From Altererythrobacter sp. BO-6 (GTDB lineage: Bacteria; Pseudomonadota; Alphaproteobacteria; Sphingomonadales; Sphingomonadaceae): 64,000 bases of DNA. The notes under the pieces are model-generated. The model made no database searches. It worked only from the letters and a program-made list of their open reading frames with translations, and was not told the origin of the DNA. The translations under genes were made by a program, and so were the position numbers. The stretch lies in assembly GCF_011047315.1 (NCBI RefSeq), contig NZ_CP049259.1, positions 2,957,001 to 3,021,000 of the forward strand, in the 5' to 3' direction. This document shows positions 35,987-44,330 of this stretch, in pieces; the first letter of the stretch is position 1; each line of letters begins with the position of its first letter.

Positions 35987-38900
35987 ATGGCTGACGCCGA
36001 GGAAAATCCCGAGAACACAGCAAGTTCGCGTCGATACTGGCCACGGCGCAAGCGCTGGCAATTCCTGCTCGTGCTGCTGATCCTGCTGGCGATTTCGAGC
36101 ATGCTGACGTGGCGTTCGCGCGAGGCGATCGTCGGCAATCTTATCGAATCCGAGCTTGACCGGTTGGGTATCGAGGCCAGCTACACCATCGATTCAATCG
36201 GCCCCACACGGCAGGTGCTGCGCGATTTCGTGATCGGCGATCCCGAACGCCCCGACCTTTCGATCGAACGGATCGAGGTGGTTCCGGTGGTTGGCTTCTT
36301 CGGTGCCGGGATCGGATCGATCACGCTGGTCAATCCGCGGCTGCGCGCTAACTATCGCGATGGCAGGCTGAGCCTTGGGGCGCTTGATCCACTGCTGGAG
36401 ATGGAAAGCGATGGTCCGCCCGAACTGCCCGACTGGCGGCTCAAGCTGGTTGATGGCCGCGCCCGCATCTTCAGCGATTATGGTGTGGTCGGGGTGAAAG
36501 CCGAAGGGAAGGGACGGCTCAGTGGCGGCTTCAGCGGCGTCCTTGCCGCGGCCGGACCGCGGCTGGCGATTGAAGGCTGCAAACTGGATCAGGTGACGCT
36601 GGTGGGCAAGGTGACGGTCACGCGCGGACAGCCCGGTTTTGCCGGGCCATTGCAGCTTGCCTCGGCCGAATGTGAGGAACTTGCGCTGGCGCTTGGCAAT
36701 GTCGACCTGGCGACGGACATTACCGCAGATCGCGATCTGGCCGGGGTGGATGCGAAATTGCGGATCAAGGGCGGTCCGGCCAGCTTTGGGCAGTTTGGCA
36801 GCCGGGGGCTTGGTGGATCGATCGACGCGTCATGGCGGGATGGCATTGCCAATGCCCGCTATGACCTTGCCCTCAGCCGAATCGATTCCCCTGCATTGAC
36901 GCTGAATCGGCTGAAGGCACAGGGCGCGGCACGAATCCGGCCCGCCGACGGGCGTTACGAGGTCGATGTGGGGATCGACGGCGTCGAGCCGCGGTTTGGT
37001 GCTGATGCCAATGAAGCCTTGGCGGAGCGGCGCAAGGCCAGTGCCGGAACGCTGGCCGAACCGCTGCTGGCTCGGTTTGCGCAAGGGCTTGCCAAGGCGC
37101 TGCCCGGCAGCAGTTTTATCGCCGAGGCAAGGCTGCGGCAAAGTGATGAAGGCCTGAACATCGTCATCCCGGCAGCGCGGCTCAACGATCGGACGGGCCA
37201 GGCGCTGCTGGCGGCGTCGCAGCTGCAGTATGGCGTGGGCGATGGCGGCGAGACCCGGCTGGCAGGCAATTTCGCGACCGGCGGCAACGACCTGCCGCGA
37301 ATTCGTGCGCGGATGGAGGCGGGCGAGGGCGGCCGTGCGGCGTGGCGGCTGGAAATGGAGTCCTACACTGCTGGCACAAGCAGGCTCGCCGTGCCGCGGC
37401 TTGCGCTTGATCAGGGCGCGGTGGGGGGCTGGCAGATCGATGGCCTGCTGGAAACGGCTGGCCCCTTGCCAGGTGGAGTGGTTGAAGGATTATCCCTGCC
37501 GATCACCGGTCGCTGGTCCGCCCGGAGCGGGTTGGCGATGTGGCAGCAGTGCGCCGATGTGCGCTTTGAACGACTGAAGCTTGCCCAACTGGCGCTGGCT
37601 CGCAATCGCCTGCAAATCTGCCCTGACGGCGGCAATGCGATTCTGCGTAGTGCGAACGCTGGCCTGGAGTTCGGAGCGCGCACGGAAGCGCTGACGTTGA
37701 CCGGAGATTTGGATGGCAGCCCTGTTGCCATAACGAGCGGGCCCGTCCGCGCCTCATCGCGCGACGGCTTCAGCACCAGCAACATCATGCTGACGCTGGG
37801 CAACACAGGCGAACAATCGCGCCTCGCAATTGATCGCTTGCAGGCATCATTCTCCGACGGGATCGGCGGAATTGCAGAGGGAATTGCCGGCGGCCTTGCC
37901 GTCGTGCCGCTCGATATCAGCAGCGGGAATGCTGAATGGAGCTATGCAGACGGCGCGCTCTACCTGTCGGATGCGAGCTTCGAGCTCAGTGATCGCGTAG
38001 AGGAAGGCGGGAACCCGCGCTTCTATCCGCTGTTAGCTCGCGATGCCGTGCTGGCGGTCGAGGGCGGCGCGGTCTCCTCCACGATGGCCTTGCGCAATCC
38101 CGACAGCGACCGCGTGGTGACCGAGGTGACGCTGAAGCACGATCTCGGCTCTGGCAAGGGTTCGGCCAGGCTGGCGACACCCGGCCTGCGCTTCGATGAT
38201 GGCCTGCAGCCCGACCAGCTTTCCATCCTGGCTGACGGCGTTATCGCTCTGGCGGAAGGCACCATCTCCGGCAATGGCCGTATCGACTGGGACGCAGAGG
38301 GCATCACCAGCAAGGGCGCATTTTCCAGTGACGATTTCGATTTCGCCGCCGCCTTTGGCCCGGTTCAGCAAGTGTCCGGCACTGTCACCTTCAGTGACCT
38401 GCTTAACCTCACTACTGACGGCACGCAGAGCCTCAAGATCGGTTCGATCAACCCCGGTATCGAAGTGTTTGACGGGGTGTTCGATTTCGCCCTGCGTGAC
38501 GGCACGCTCATCTCGATCAAGGGCGGGCGCTGGCCTTTCTTCGGCGGTGCCATGGTACTGCGCCCGACCGAGCTCAATCTCGCCGTGAGCGAGCAGCGCA
38601 GCTATGTCATTGAGATCACCGGGGCCGACGCTGCACAATTCATCGCCGCGATGGAATTGGGCAATATCGCCGCCACCGGCATCTTCGACGGCACGGTGCC
38701 GCTGATCTTCGACGAAATGGGCAATGGCGAGATCAGGAACGGCTTGCTGATCTCGCGCCCTCCCGGCGGCAACCTCTCCTATGTCGGCGAGCTTACCTAT
38801 GAGGACATGGGGGCGATGGCCAATTTCGCCTTCCAGTCGCTGCGTTCGCTCGATTTCAGCCAGATGATGGTCGAAATGAACGGCCCGCTGACCGGCGAAA

Positions 38901-39214
38901 TCATCACCCGGCTGCTGTTCGACGGGGTGCGCCAGGGCGAGGGCACCAGCAGCAATTTCCTGACCCGGCGGATCGCCAAGCTGCCGATTCGCTTCAATGT
39001 GAATATCCGCGCGGCATTCTACGAACTGCTCACCAGCCTGCGCAGCACATATGACCCGGCCTTCATCCGCGATCCGCGCGGGCTGGGCCTGCTGCGCAGC
39101 GAAGATGGGCAATTCGTGCGGCCCCGCACGCCGGACCAACCCGCGATTCGTCCGCGCGACACAGCGGACGATGAATCACTCATTCAGACAGAAGAAAGCG
39201 AACCTCTGCCATGA
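35987..39214 (+). CDS. ydbH: YdbH-like AsmA-family intermembrane phospholipid transport protein
   Basis: A 1075-residue protein with a charged N-terminus, one membrane anchor (FLLVLLILLAISSMLTW, residues ~32-48) and a very long beta-rich periplasmic part ending in the YdbH/DctA-like C-terminal domain (YVGELTYEDMGAMANFAFQSLRSLDFSQM). This matches the YdbH branch of AsmA-like proteins, which in E. coli work redundantly with TamB and YhdP to carry phospholipids to the outer membrane. The neighbours ynbE and ydbL confirm it. It is divergent from radC with a 71-bp gap. Start ATG 35987 (MADAEENPEN). Confidence 0.9.
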   Translation: MADAEENPENTASSRRYWPRRKRWQFLLVLLILLAISSMLTWRSREAIVGNLIESELDRLGIEASYTIDSIGPTRQVLRDFVIGDPERPDLSIERIEVVPVVGFFGAGIGSITLVNPRLRANYRDGRLSLGALDPLLEMESDGPPELPDWRLKLVDGRARIFSDYGVVGVKAEGKGRLSGGFSGVLAAAGPRLAIEGCKLDQVTLVGKVTVTRGQPGFAGPLQLASAECEELALALGNVDLATDITADRDLAGVDAKLRIKGGPASFGQFGSRGLGGSIDASWRDGIANARYDLALSRIDSPALTLNRLKAQGAARIRPADGRYEVDVGIDGVEPRFGADANEALAERRKASAGTLAEPLLARFAQGLAKALPGSSFIAEARLRQSDEGLNIVIPAARLNDRTGQALLAASQLQYGVGDGGETRLAGNFATGGNDLPRIRARMEAGEGGRAAWRLEMESYTAGTSRLAVPRLALDQGAVGGWQIDGLLETAGPLPGGVVEGLSLPITGRWSARSGLAMWQQCADVRFERLKLAQLALARNRLQICPDGGNAILRSANAGLEFGARTEALTLTGDLDGSPVAITSGPVRASSRDGFSTSNIMLTLGNTGEQSRLAIDRLQASFSDGIGGIAEGIAGGLAVVPLDISSGNAEWSYADGALYLSDASFELSDRVEEGGNPRFYPLLARDAVLAVEGGAVSSTMALRNPDSDRVVTEVTLKHDLGSGKGSARLATPGLRFDDGLQPDQLSILADGVIALAEGTISGNGRIDWDAEGITSKGAFSSDDFDFAAAFGPVQQVSGTVTFSDLLNLTTDGTQSLKIGSINPGIEVFDGVFDFALRDGTLISIKGGRWPFFGGAMVLRPTELNLAVSEQRSYVIEITGADAAQFIAAMELGNIAATGIFDGTVPLIFDEMGNGEIRNGLLISRPPGGNLSYVGELTYEDMGAMANFAFQSLRSLDFSQMMVEMNGPLTGEIITRLLFDGVRQGEGTSSNFLTRRIAKLPIRFNVNIRAAFYELLTSLRSTYDPAFIRDPRGLGLLRSEDGQFVRPRTPDQPAIRPRDTADDESLIQTEESEPLP

Positions 39215-39285
39215 CGCATGCGAAATTGACCGCGCCATCGGGCGGTGCCACAACCCCGGCGATGCAGGGGGAAGGGCAAGGATTG

Positions 39286-39468
39286 ATGGCAAGGGCAAGA
39301 GCCGGACTGGCGTTGGTGCCTTTCGCGATGCTTGGCGGCTGCATCAACCTTGCAGCGCCCGACAAGCCGATCGTGATCGAACTCAACATCAATATCCGGC
39401 AGGAAGTGATCTATCGGCTGGCCGATGACGCAGCCGAAACGATTGAAGAGAATGCGGAAATCTTCTGA
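39286..39468 (+). CDS. ynbE: YnbE-like outer-membrane lipoprotein
   Basis: A 60-residue lipoprotein precursor. MARARAGLALVPFAMLGGC is a lipoprotein signal with lipobox L-G-G-C at residue 19, and PIVIELNINIRQEVIYRL is the YnbE core, a strand thought to extend the YdbH beta groove at the outer membrane. Length equals E. coli YnbE (about 61). An in-frame ATG at 39211 overlaps the ydbH stop (ATGA) and would add 25 residues that spoil the signal peptide, so it may serve only for coupling. The end overlaps nothing; ydbL starts 10 bp later. Confidence 0.85.
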   Translation: MARARAGLALVPFAMLGGCINLAAPDKPIVIELNINIRQEVIYRLADDAAETIEENAEIF

Positions 39469-39478
39469 AGTGAAGGTA

Positions 39479-39880
39479 ATGACGATGATAATGACCAGAT
39501 CCCTTGCCGTTTCGGGTATCGCTGCGGCGCTAACGCTTGGCGTGCTCGCCGCGCCGGCCATGGCACAGCGCGATCCGGCCTATGCCGCAGCGCGCGCTGC
39601 AGGCCAGGTGGGTGAGAAGATGGACGGCTATCTCGACATTGTCGGTGCCGAAACCGCCGACCTGCGCCGCATGGTCAACGACATCAATATCAAGCGCCGC
39701 GCGGTCTATGCCGAAAAATCGCAGGCGGAATCGGTCACGCTCGAGGAATATGCGCTCGCCACCGGCTGCCAGCTGATCCTCAAGACCGTGCCCGGCGAGA
39801 AATACCAGGCGCCCGACGGCTCTTGGCAGACCCGCACTTCGGCCCCTCCGCTGCGCGATCCGCGCTGCCCGCCCGCCTGA
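39479..39880 (+). CDS. ydbL: YdbL-like DUF1318 periplasmic protein
   Basis: A 133-residue protein with a signal peptide ending near LAAPAMAQ. The mature part has ARAAGQVGEKMDGYLDIVG and VNDINIKRRAVYAEKSQAESVTLEEYALATGCQLI, the DUF1318 signature. In E. coli YdbL is a chaperone-like partner of the YdbH-YnbE bridge. Several ATGs (39479, 39485, 39491) are close together; GAAGG at 39472-39476 best serves the first two. It is the last gene of the ydbH-ynbE-ydbL unit. Confidence 0.87.
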   Translation: MTMIMTRSLAVSGIAAALTLGVLAAPAMAQRDPAYAAARAAGQVGEKMDGYLDIVGAETADLRRMVNDINIKRRAVYAEKSQAESVTLEEYALATGCQLILKTVPGEKYQAPDGSWQTRTSAPPLRDPRCPPA

Positions 39881-39937
39881 CCTCGCTTGATCACTACGCA
39901 ATCCCGAAAATAGCCGCGTTTTGCACTGCAGCACCGG

Positions 39938-39966
39938 TTGACTTGCCCATGCCCCCCTTCTAAGGG
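39938..39966 (+). promoter_or_regulatory. Possible promoter of the F0 operon
   Basis: TTGACT (39938-39943) and TAAGGG (39961-39966) have a 17-bp spacer, 62 bp before the atpI start. The -35 box is good but the -10 box is poor, so this is only a suggestion. Confidence 0.3.
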
Positions 39967-40027
39967 GGCGGCGCCCTCGGCGGGCACCTTATGCGCGTGC
40001 TGCGCGTTCCTTCCCTAGGAGGCTGGC

Positions 40028-40363
40028 ATGAGCGACGAGAAACCCGCACGAGAACCCATCGCTGAGGATGCGCGTATCGACGCGCTCGAAGCGCGGCTAA
40101 AAGCCGCACGCGAGCGTGAAGAGGAGCGCAACCGGCCGCAGGTCAAGGGTGTCGATGCCGATACGCGCATGGGCAACCGGGTGCTTACGGACCTCATCGG
40201 CGGGATTTTCGGAGGCTTTGTTATCGGCTGGGTCATTGACTCCTTCGCCGGAACATCGCCCTGGGGTCTGTTGGTGATGCTGTTCCTCGGGATCATCGTT
40301 GCCTTCAGGAACATTATTCGTGCAGCGAACACGCGCCCGGACGATCCTGATACGGATCGATAA
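40028..40363 (+). CDS. atpI: AtpI/AtpZ-family F0 assembly protein
   Basis: A 111-residue protein with a charged, helical N-terminus (residues 1-45, rich in Glu and Arg) and two membrane helices (IGGIFGGFVIGWVIDSF and WGLLVMLFLGIIVAFRN). AtpI helps assemble the c-ring; the AtpZ/I proteins may also conduct Mg2+ or Ca2+. It opens the F0 operon and is preceded by a strong AGGAGG. Confidence 0.9.
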   Translation: MSDEKPAREPIAEDARIDALEARLKAAREREEERNRPQVKGVDADTRMGNRVLTDLIGGIFGGFVIGWVIDSFAGTSPWGLLVMLFLGIIVAFRNIIRAANTRPDDPDTDR

Positions 40364-40400
40364 CGGCGGGTCGAGAAACAGGCGTTAGGGAAAAGCGATC

Positions 40401-41189
40401 GTGGCAGCCGCAGAAGGCAAGGTCGATCCGATGAAGCAGTTCGCCATTGAGCCGATGTTCGGCTCTGGCGGCTGGGAAGTGGCCGGTTACAATATCGCGT
40501 TTACCAATTCGGCGCTGTGGATGCTGATCACCACCGTGCTGCTTTGGGCCTTTGTGGCCGGCGGCATGAAGCGCCAGCTGGTGCCCGGGCGCTGGCAGAT
40601 GGCGGTTGAGACCTTTACCGGCTTCATCGATGACATGCTGGAAGCCAATGTGGGCAAGGAAGGGCGCAAATATGTGCCCTATATCTTCAGCCTGTTCATG
40701 TTCATCCTGTTCGCCAACCTCCTGGGCCTGCTGCCGATCGGCGTGCTGGGCCTGCACCCGTTCACCTTCACCAGCCACTTCACCGTAACAGGCGTACTCG
40801 CGATCCTGAGCTTCTCGATCGTGCTGATCGTCGGATTCTGGAAGCACGGCCTGCACTTTTTCAGCCTATTCGTGCCGCATGGCACGCCGTGGTGGCTAAT
40901 CTGGCTGATTCCAGTGATCGAGCTCATTTCCTTCATGGTCCGCCCCTTCAGCCTCGCGCTGCGACTGTTCGTGGCGATGATGGCGGGCCACGTCTTGCTC
41001 AAGGTGCTCGCCAGCTTTGTAATCGGCAGCGTGAATGCTGGCGCGGTTTATGGCGGGTTTATCGGCGTTCCCAGCCTGGTGCTGATGGTGGCCATCAGCG
41101 CGCTGGAAATCCTGGTCGCAGGCATCCAGGCCTATGTTTTCGCTCTTCTGACGTCGCTCTACATCAACGACGCAGAGAACCTTCACTAA
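40401..41189 (+). CDS. atpB: ATP synthase F0 subunit a
   Basis: A 262-residue membrane protein forming the proton half-channels against the c-ring. The essential Arg is in RPFSLALRLFVAMMAGH (near residues 177-193), and the last helices VLMVAISALEILVAGIQAYVFALL are typical. The start is GTG (MAAAEGKVDPM). It lies 37 bp after atpI and 43 bp before atpE. Confidence 0.96.
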   Translation: MAAAEGKVDPMKQFAIEPMFGSGGWEVAGYNIAFTNSALWMLITTVLLWAFVAGGMKRQLVPGRWQMAVETFTGFIDDMLEANVGKEGRKYVPYIFSLFMFILFANLLGLLPIGVLGLHPFTFTSHFTVTGVLAILSFSIVLIVGFWKHGLHFFSLFVPHGTPWWLIWLIPVIELISFMVRPFSLALRLFVAMMAGHVLLKVLASFVIGSVNAGAVYGGFIGVPSLVLMVAISALEILVAGIQAYVFALLTSLYINDAENLH

Positions 41190-41232
41190 GTTTTTCCAAC
41201 CAAAACAGTTTATTCCCAAAGGAGTTTTTCAA

Positions 41233-41460
41233 ATGGAAGCAGAAGCAGCCAAGCTCGTCGGTGCTGGCCTCGCAGCGATCGGTGCCGGCATGGCCGCCAT
41301 CGGCGTGGGTAACGTGTTCGGTTCGTTCCTTGAGTCCGCCCTGCGCAATCCGGGTGCAGCCGACGGCCAGCAGGGCCGCCTGTTCATCGGCTTCGCCGCG
41401 GCAGAACTTCTCGGCCTGCTGGCCTTCGTCGTCGCGATGATCCTGATCTTCGTCGCCTAA
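41233..41460 (+). CDS. atpE: ATP synthase F0 subunit c
   Basis: A 75-residue hairpin of two membrane helices that forms the rotor ring. The ion-binding carboxylate is Glu58 in FAAAELLGLLAF, and the polar loop is RNPGAADGQQGR. The surroundings of Glu58 look like a proton-type rather than a sodium-type site. A strong AAAGGAG eight bases before the ATG fits the high synthesis needed for a multi-copy subunit. Confidence 0.97.
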   Translation: MEAEAAKLVGAGLAAIGAGMAAIGVGNVFGSFLESALRNPGAADGQQGRLFIGFAAAELLGLLAFVVAMILIFVA

Positions 41461-41537
41461 CGACAATTGCCCAGGCCGATCGGCATGGTGCCGGTCGGCC
41501 TTGCATTTTTCAGTCGACTGATTTTCGGACCCGACAC

Positions 41538-42032
41538 ATGCCTCAGATAGCGCAACTTGCCGATACCTATGCCAGCCAGGTCTTCTGGCTGCTGATCTTT
41601 TTCGGCATCACCTTTTTCGTCATCGGGCGCGGAATGGTGCCCAAGGTGATGGAAACCGTGGCCATGCGCGACCGGCAGATCGCGGATGACCTCGCAGCAG
41701 CACAGGCTGCGCGCGACGCCGCTGACGAGCAGGAAGAAACCTGGCGGCGGCGCGAGAACGAAAACCATGCCAAGGCCCAGGCGCTGATCGCCAAAGCCAA
41801 GGCCGATGCGGCGGCCAGCACCGAGAAGAAGGTGGCTGCGGCGCAGAAGCGGCTCGACAAGAAGCTGGCCGAAGCCGAAGAGCGCATCGCAGAAGCACGC
41901 GGTGCGGCCATGGCGGAAGTCGAAACCGTTGCAGCAGATGCCGCGCAAGACATCGTCGCCCGGCTCGCCGGAGCGAAGGTGGATAGCAAGGCCGCCAAGG
42001 CTGCCGTGAAGGAGGCCATGGCCAATGGCTGA
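41538..42032 (+). CDS. atpG: ATP synthase F0 subunit b' (second b-type stalk subunit)
   Basis: A 164-residue protein with one N-terminal membrane helix (SQVFWLLIFFGITFFVIG) and a long Ala/Lys/Glu-rich coiled coil. It is the b' subunit that pairs with b in the peripheral stalk of alphaproteobacteria, chloroplasts and cyanobacteria; the symbol atpG (also atpX or atpF') varies. It overlaps atpF by 8 bp. Confidence 0.92.
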   Translation: MPQIAQLADTYASQVFWLLIFFGITFFVIGRGMVPKVMETVAMRDRQIADDLAAAQAARDAADEQEETWRRRENENHAKAQALIAKAKADAAASTEKKVAAAQKRLDKKLAEAEERIAEARGAAMAEVETVAADAAQDIVARLAGAKVDSKAAKAAVKEAMANG

Positions 42033-42561
42033 TATTCTCTTGATCCTCGTTGGCGCCGCCGAAGAGGGTGGGCACTCCGGGCCGGTGGCGCTCGGCCTGC
42101 AGGACTACCAGTGGGTTTCGCTTTCGATGCTCATCCTGGTGGGCATCTTCATCTGGAAGAAGGTTCCCGGGCTCATTACCGGCGGGCTCGATGCCAAGAT
42201 TCAGGCGATCAAGGACCAGCTCGACGAAGCCAAGAGCCTGCGCGCTGAGGCCGAAGCGCTGCGTGACGAATATGCCGCCAAGCTCAAGGATGCCGAAAAG
42301 CATGCCGAAGCGATGCTGGCCAATGCCGAGCGCGATGCCAATTCGATCCTCGCGAAGGCAGAGGAAGACGGCAAGCTGATGGTCGAGCGCCGCAAGCGCA
42401 TGGCGGAAGACAAGATCGCCGCCGCCGAGCGTGAAGCGGTTGAGGGTGTCAAGGCGGTCGCCGTGGGGGCCGCTGCCGCCGCCGCGCGCAAGTTGATCGC
42501 TGAAAAGCACGATGCGAGCGCCGACAAGAAGCTGGCGGACGAAATGATCGCATCGATCTGA
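42025..42561 (+). CDS. atpF: ATP synthase F0 subunit b
   Basis: A 178-residue peripheral-stalk subunit with one membrane helix (WVSLSMLILVGIFIWKKV, residues ~29-46) followed by a long coiled coil rich in Ala, Glu and Lys. It is the last gene of the F0 operon and is followed by a clear terminator; the F1 genes are not in this window, as is usual for alphaproteobacteria. Confidence 0.94.
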   Translation: MADILLILVGAAEEGGHSGPVALGLQDYQWVSLSMLILVGIFIWKKVPGLITGGLDAKIQAIKDQLDEAKSLRAEAEALRDEYAAKLKDAEKHAEAMLANAERDANSILAKAEEDGKLMVERRKRMAEDKIAAAEREAVEGVKAVAVGAAAAAARKLIAEKHDASADKKLADEMIASI

Positions 42562-42587
42562 TTGCGCGTCAGAACGATTTCAGGAAG

Positions 42588-42612
42588 GGCGGCCCGCGTG
42601 GCCGCCTTTTTT
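42588..42612 (+). terminator. Rho-independent terminator of the F0 operon
   Basis: GGCGGCC (42588-42594) and GGCCGCC (42600-42606) form a perfect 7-bp stem with loop CGCGT, followed by six T residues. It lies 26 bp after the atpF stop. Confidence 0.9.
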
Positions 42613-42653
42613 GTTGTGCGAAAGGGGCTTGGCAGAGCGGCAAATGTCTTTAA

Positions 42654-42668
42654 TGCGAACCATTCGCA
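42654..42668 (+). promoter_or_regulatory. Fur/Mur-like palindromic operator
   Basis: TGCGAA-CCA-TTCGCA is a perfect 6-3-6 palindrome, 27 bp before the PepSY-like gene and overlapping the probable -10 region (TAATGC at 42651-42656). It resembles Fur/Mur-type boxes of alphaproteobacteria, which would fit a metal-linked membrane protein. The regulator is inferred only. Confidence 0.5.
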
Positions 42669-42695
42669 GAAACTTCCAGCAGGACTCCCTCGATC

Positions 42696-43256
42696 GTGAA
42701 CCGCCTTTTCCTGACCAAGCTCCACCTGATCCTGGCTGCCTTCATGTTCCCGGCGGTGCTGATGTTCCTCGCCACCGGCGCGCTTTACACCTGGGGCAGC
42801 AAGGGCGAGTGGTTTGAAAACAGCTATGAGGTGACGCTGGCAGAACCCTATGCCACGCAGAGCCAGGGTGATCTTACCTCCGTTGCCGTGCAAGTGCTGT
42901 TGGGCAATAATGTCCCGATCCCGAGCGGTGCCGAAAGCCTGTCGGGCGAGGGCGCGGAACAGGAGCTGAGCTGGACCGGCGCGCGCTCCGAAGTCAGCGT
43001 GACGGCTACCGACAATCCGATGGCTGCCAAGGTGACCGTCAAGGAAGCGAGCTTCCACCGCTGGCTGGTCCAGCTGCACAAGGCCAAGGGCAGCACGATC
43101 TTCAAGGCCTATGCGACGTTCCTCGCCTTCACCCTGTTCGTGCTGGTCGCCAGCGGGGTGGTGATGGGCCTGCAATCGCCGCCGCTGCGCCGCCTGACGA
43201 TTGGCAGCAGTGCAGCCGGTGTCGTCGGCTTCGTGGCCTTCGTGCTGCTCGGCTAG
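42696..43256 (+). CDS. PepSY-associated membrane-like protein
   Basis: A 186-residue protein with membrane helices at ~7-30, ~137-157 and ~164-184 and a periplasmic domain between them. The start LHLILAAFMFPAVLMFLATGALYTWG and the later SFHRWLVQLHKAKGS are like the PepSY_TM family, often found with siderophore receptors and flavin or ferric reductases. The start is GTG. A Fur-like palindrome lies upstream. The stop overlaps the convergent quinone oxidoreductase stop by 4 bp. Function is not established. Confidence 0.75.
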   Translation: MNRLFLTKLHLILAAFMFPAVLMFLATGALYTWGSKGEWFENSYEVTLAEPYATQSQGDLTSVAVQVLLGNNVPIPSGAESLSGEGAEQELSWTGARSEVSVTATDNPMAAKVTVKEASFHRWLVQLHKAKGSTIFKAYATFLAFTLFVLVASGVVMGLQSPPLRRLTIGSSAAGVVGFVAFVLLG

Positions 43257-44233
43257 ACACCCGGTTCGAACACCACTTTGCCGACAAGCTCACGGCGGGC
43301 CATCGCCTCGAACCCTTCGCGCCAGCGCGACAGCGGCAGCACGCGGTCGATGGCGGGTTTGATCCGGCCGTCCGAAGCAAGCTGCGCGATCTGCGCGCTG
43401 ATCGCTGCACCGCGTTCGGGAAAGCGTCGGGCATATTCGCCGGCGCGCAGGCCGATGATCGAGAAGCCCTTGATCAGCGGAATGTTGGTGGGAATTTCCG
43501 TTATCCGCCCACTGGTGAAGCCGACCACGACCAGGCTGCCGCCAAAGGCCACACAGCGGGTGCATTCGTCGAACACGTCGCCACCCACCGGATCGAACAC
43601 GATGTCTGCCAGTGCCCCGCCGGTGATGTCGCTCACCTGTTCGCGGAAGCGGCCCTCGGCCAGAATCACCGCTTCAGGCGCATAGAGCGCTTCGATGCGG
43701 ACGCGTTTGCTCTCGACTCCGGTCGCAGCGATGACCTTCGCGCCCATTGCCTTGGCGAGATCGACCGCGGCGAGGCCCACCCCGCCGCTGGCCCCGGTCA
43801 CCAGCACCCATTGGCCGGGCCTGAGCTCGCACAGCTCGACGAGGCCGGTGTAGGCGGTCGAATAGGCCGCGCCCATCGCGGCGCCCTGCGCAAAGCTGAG
43901 GCCTTGGGGCAGCGGGCTAAGCCCGCGTTCGGAAATGCTGGCGAATTCGGCGAAGGCGCCGGTCTTGTTGCCGCCGATCACCCGGTCGCCCGGCGCGAAG
44001 CCGCTGGCGGGATCGGCTTCGATCACTTCGCCGGCCATTTCGAGCCCGCTGGTGAAGGGCACTTCGGGTTTGAACTGGTATTTGCCCTGCGTCATCAAGA
44101 GGTCGGGAAAATTGAGCGAAGCGGCCTGCACCCGAACCAGCACTTCGCCGGGCTGGCGCTGCGGCTGCGGTAGCTCGGCTAGCTCAACGCCATCAAGACT
44201 ATCCGTAAGCTCAATTACCCTAAGTGCTTGCAT
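43253..44233 (-). CDS. NADPH:quinone oxidoreductase (zinc-independent MDR family)
   Basis: A 326-residue medium-chain dehydrogenase/reductase. It has the N-terminal GroES-like domain (ASLNFPDLLMTQGKYQ), the NADPH Rossmann motif VLVTGASGGVGLAAVDLAKAMGAKV (near 144-168) and lacks the catalytic zinc cysteines of alcohol dehydrogenases. It probably reduces quinones or enones. Start ATG 44233; a TTG lies directly before it. Confidence 0.88.
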   Translation of the reverse strand: MQALRVIELTDSLDGVELAELPQPQRQPGEVLVRVQAASLNFPDLLMTQGKYQFKPEVPFTSGLEMAGEVIEADPASGFAPGDRVIGGNKTGAFAEFASISERGLSPLPQGLSFAQGAAMGAAYSTAYTGLVELCELRPGQWVLVTGASGGVGLAAVDLAKAMGAKVIAATGVESKRVRIEALYAPEAVILAEGRFREQVSDITGGALADIVFDPVGGDVFDECTRCVAFGGSLVVVGFTSGRITEIPTNIPLIKGFSIIGLRAGEYARRFPERGAAISAQIAQLASDGRIKPAIDRVLPLSRWREGFEAMARRELVGKVVFEPGV

Positions 44234-44243
44234 CAACGTCTTT

Positions 44244-44323
44244 CGTCATTGCGAGCGAAGCGAAGCAATCCATCGTTCAGCAGTGGATTGCCGCGTCGCC
44301 CTATCGGGCTCCTCGCAATGACG
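44244..44323. repeat. 80-bp palindromic REP-like element
   Basis: The ends CGTCATTGCGAG (44244-44255) and CTCGCAATGACG (44312-44323) are perfect 12-bp inverted repeats. A nested pair, GCAATCCA (44265-44272) and TGGATTGC (44284-44291), is also perfect. The CATTGCGAG...GCAATCCA consensus occurs as a dispersed palindrome in many unrelated bacteria. It fills the gap between the quinone oxidoreductase and gloB, 7 bp from the gloB stop. Confidence 0.85.
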
Positions 44324-44330
44324 AGAAGAC

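Noticed and set aside
38033-39139. 368-codon open frame opposite ydbH
   Set aside because: Antisense shadow of a gene whose identity is supported by its ynbE and ydbL neighbours.
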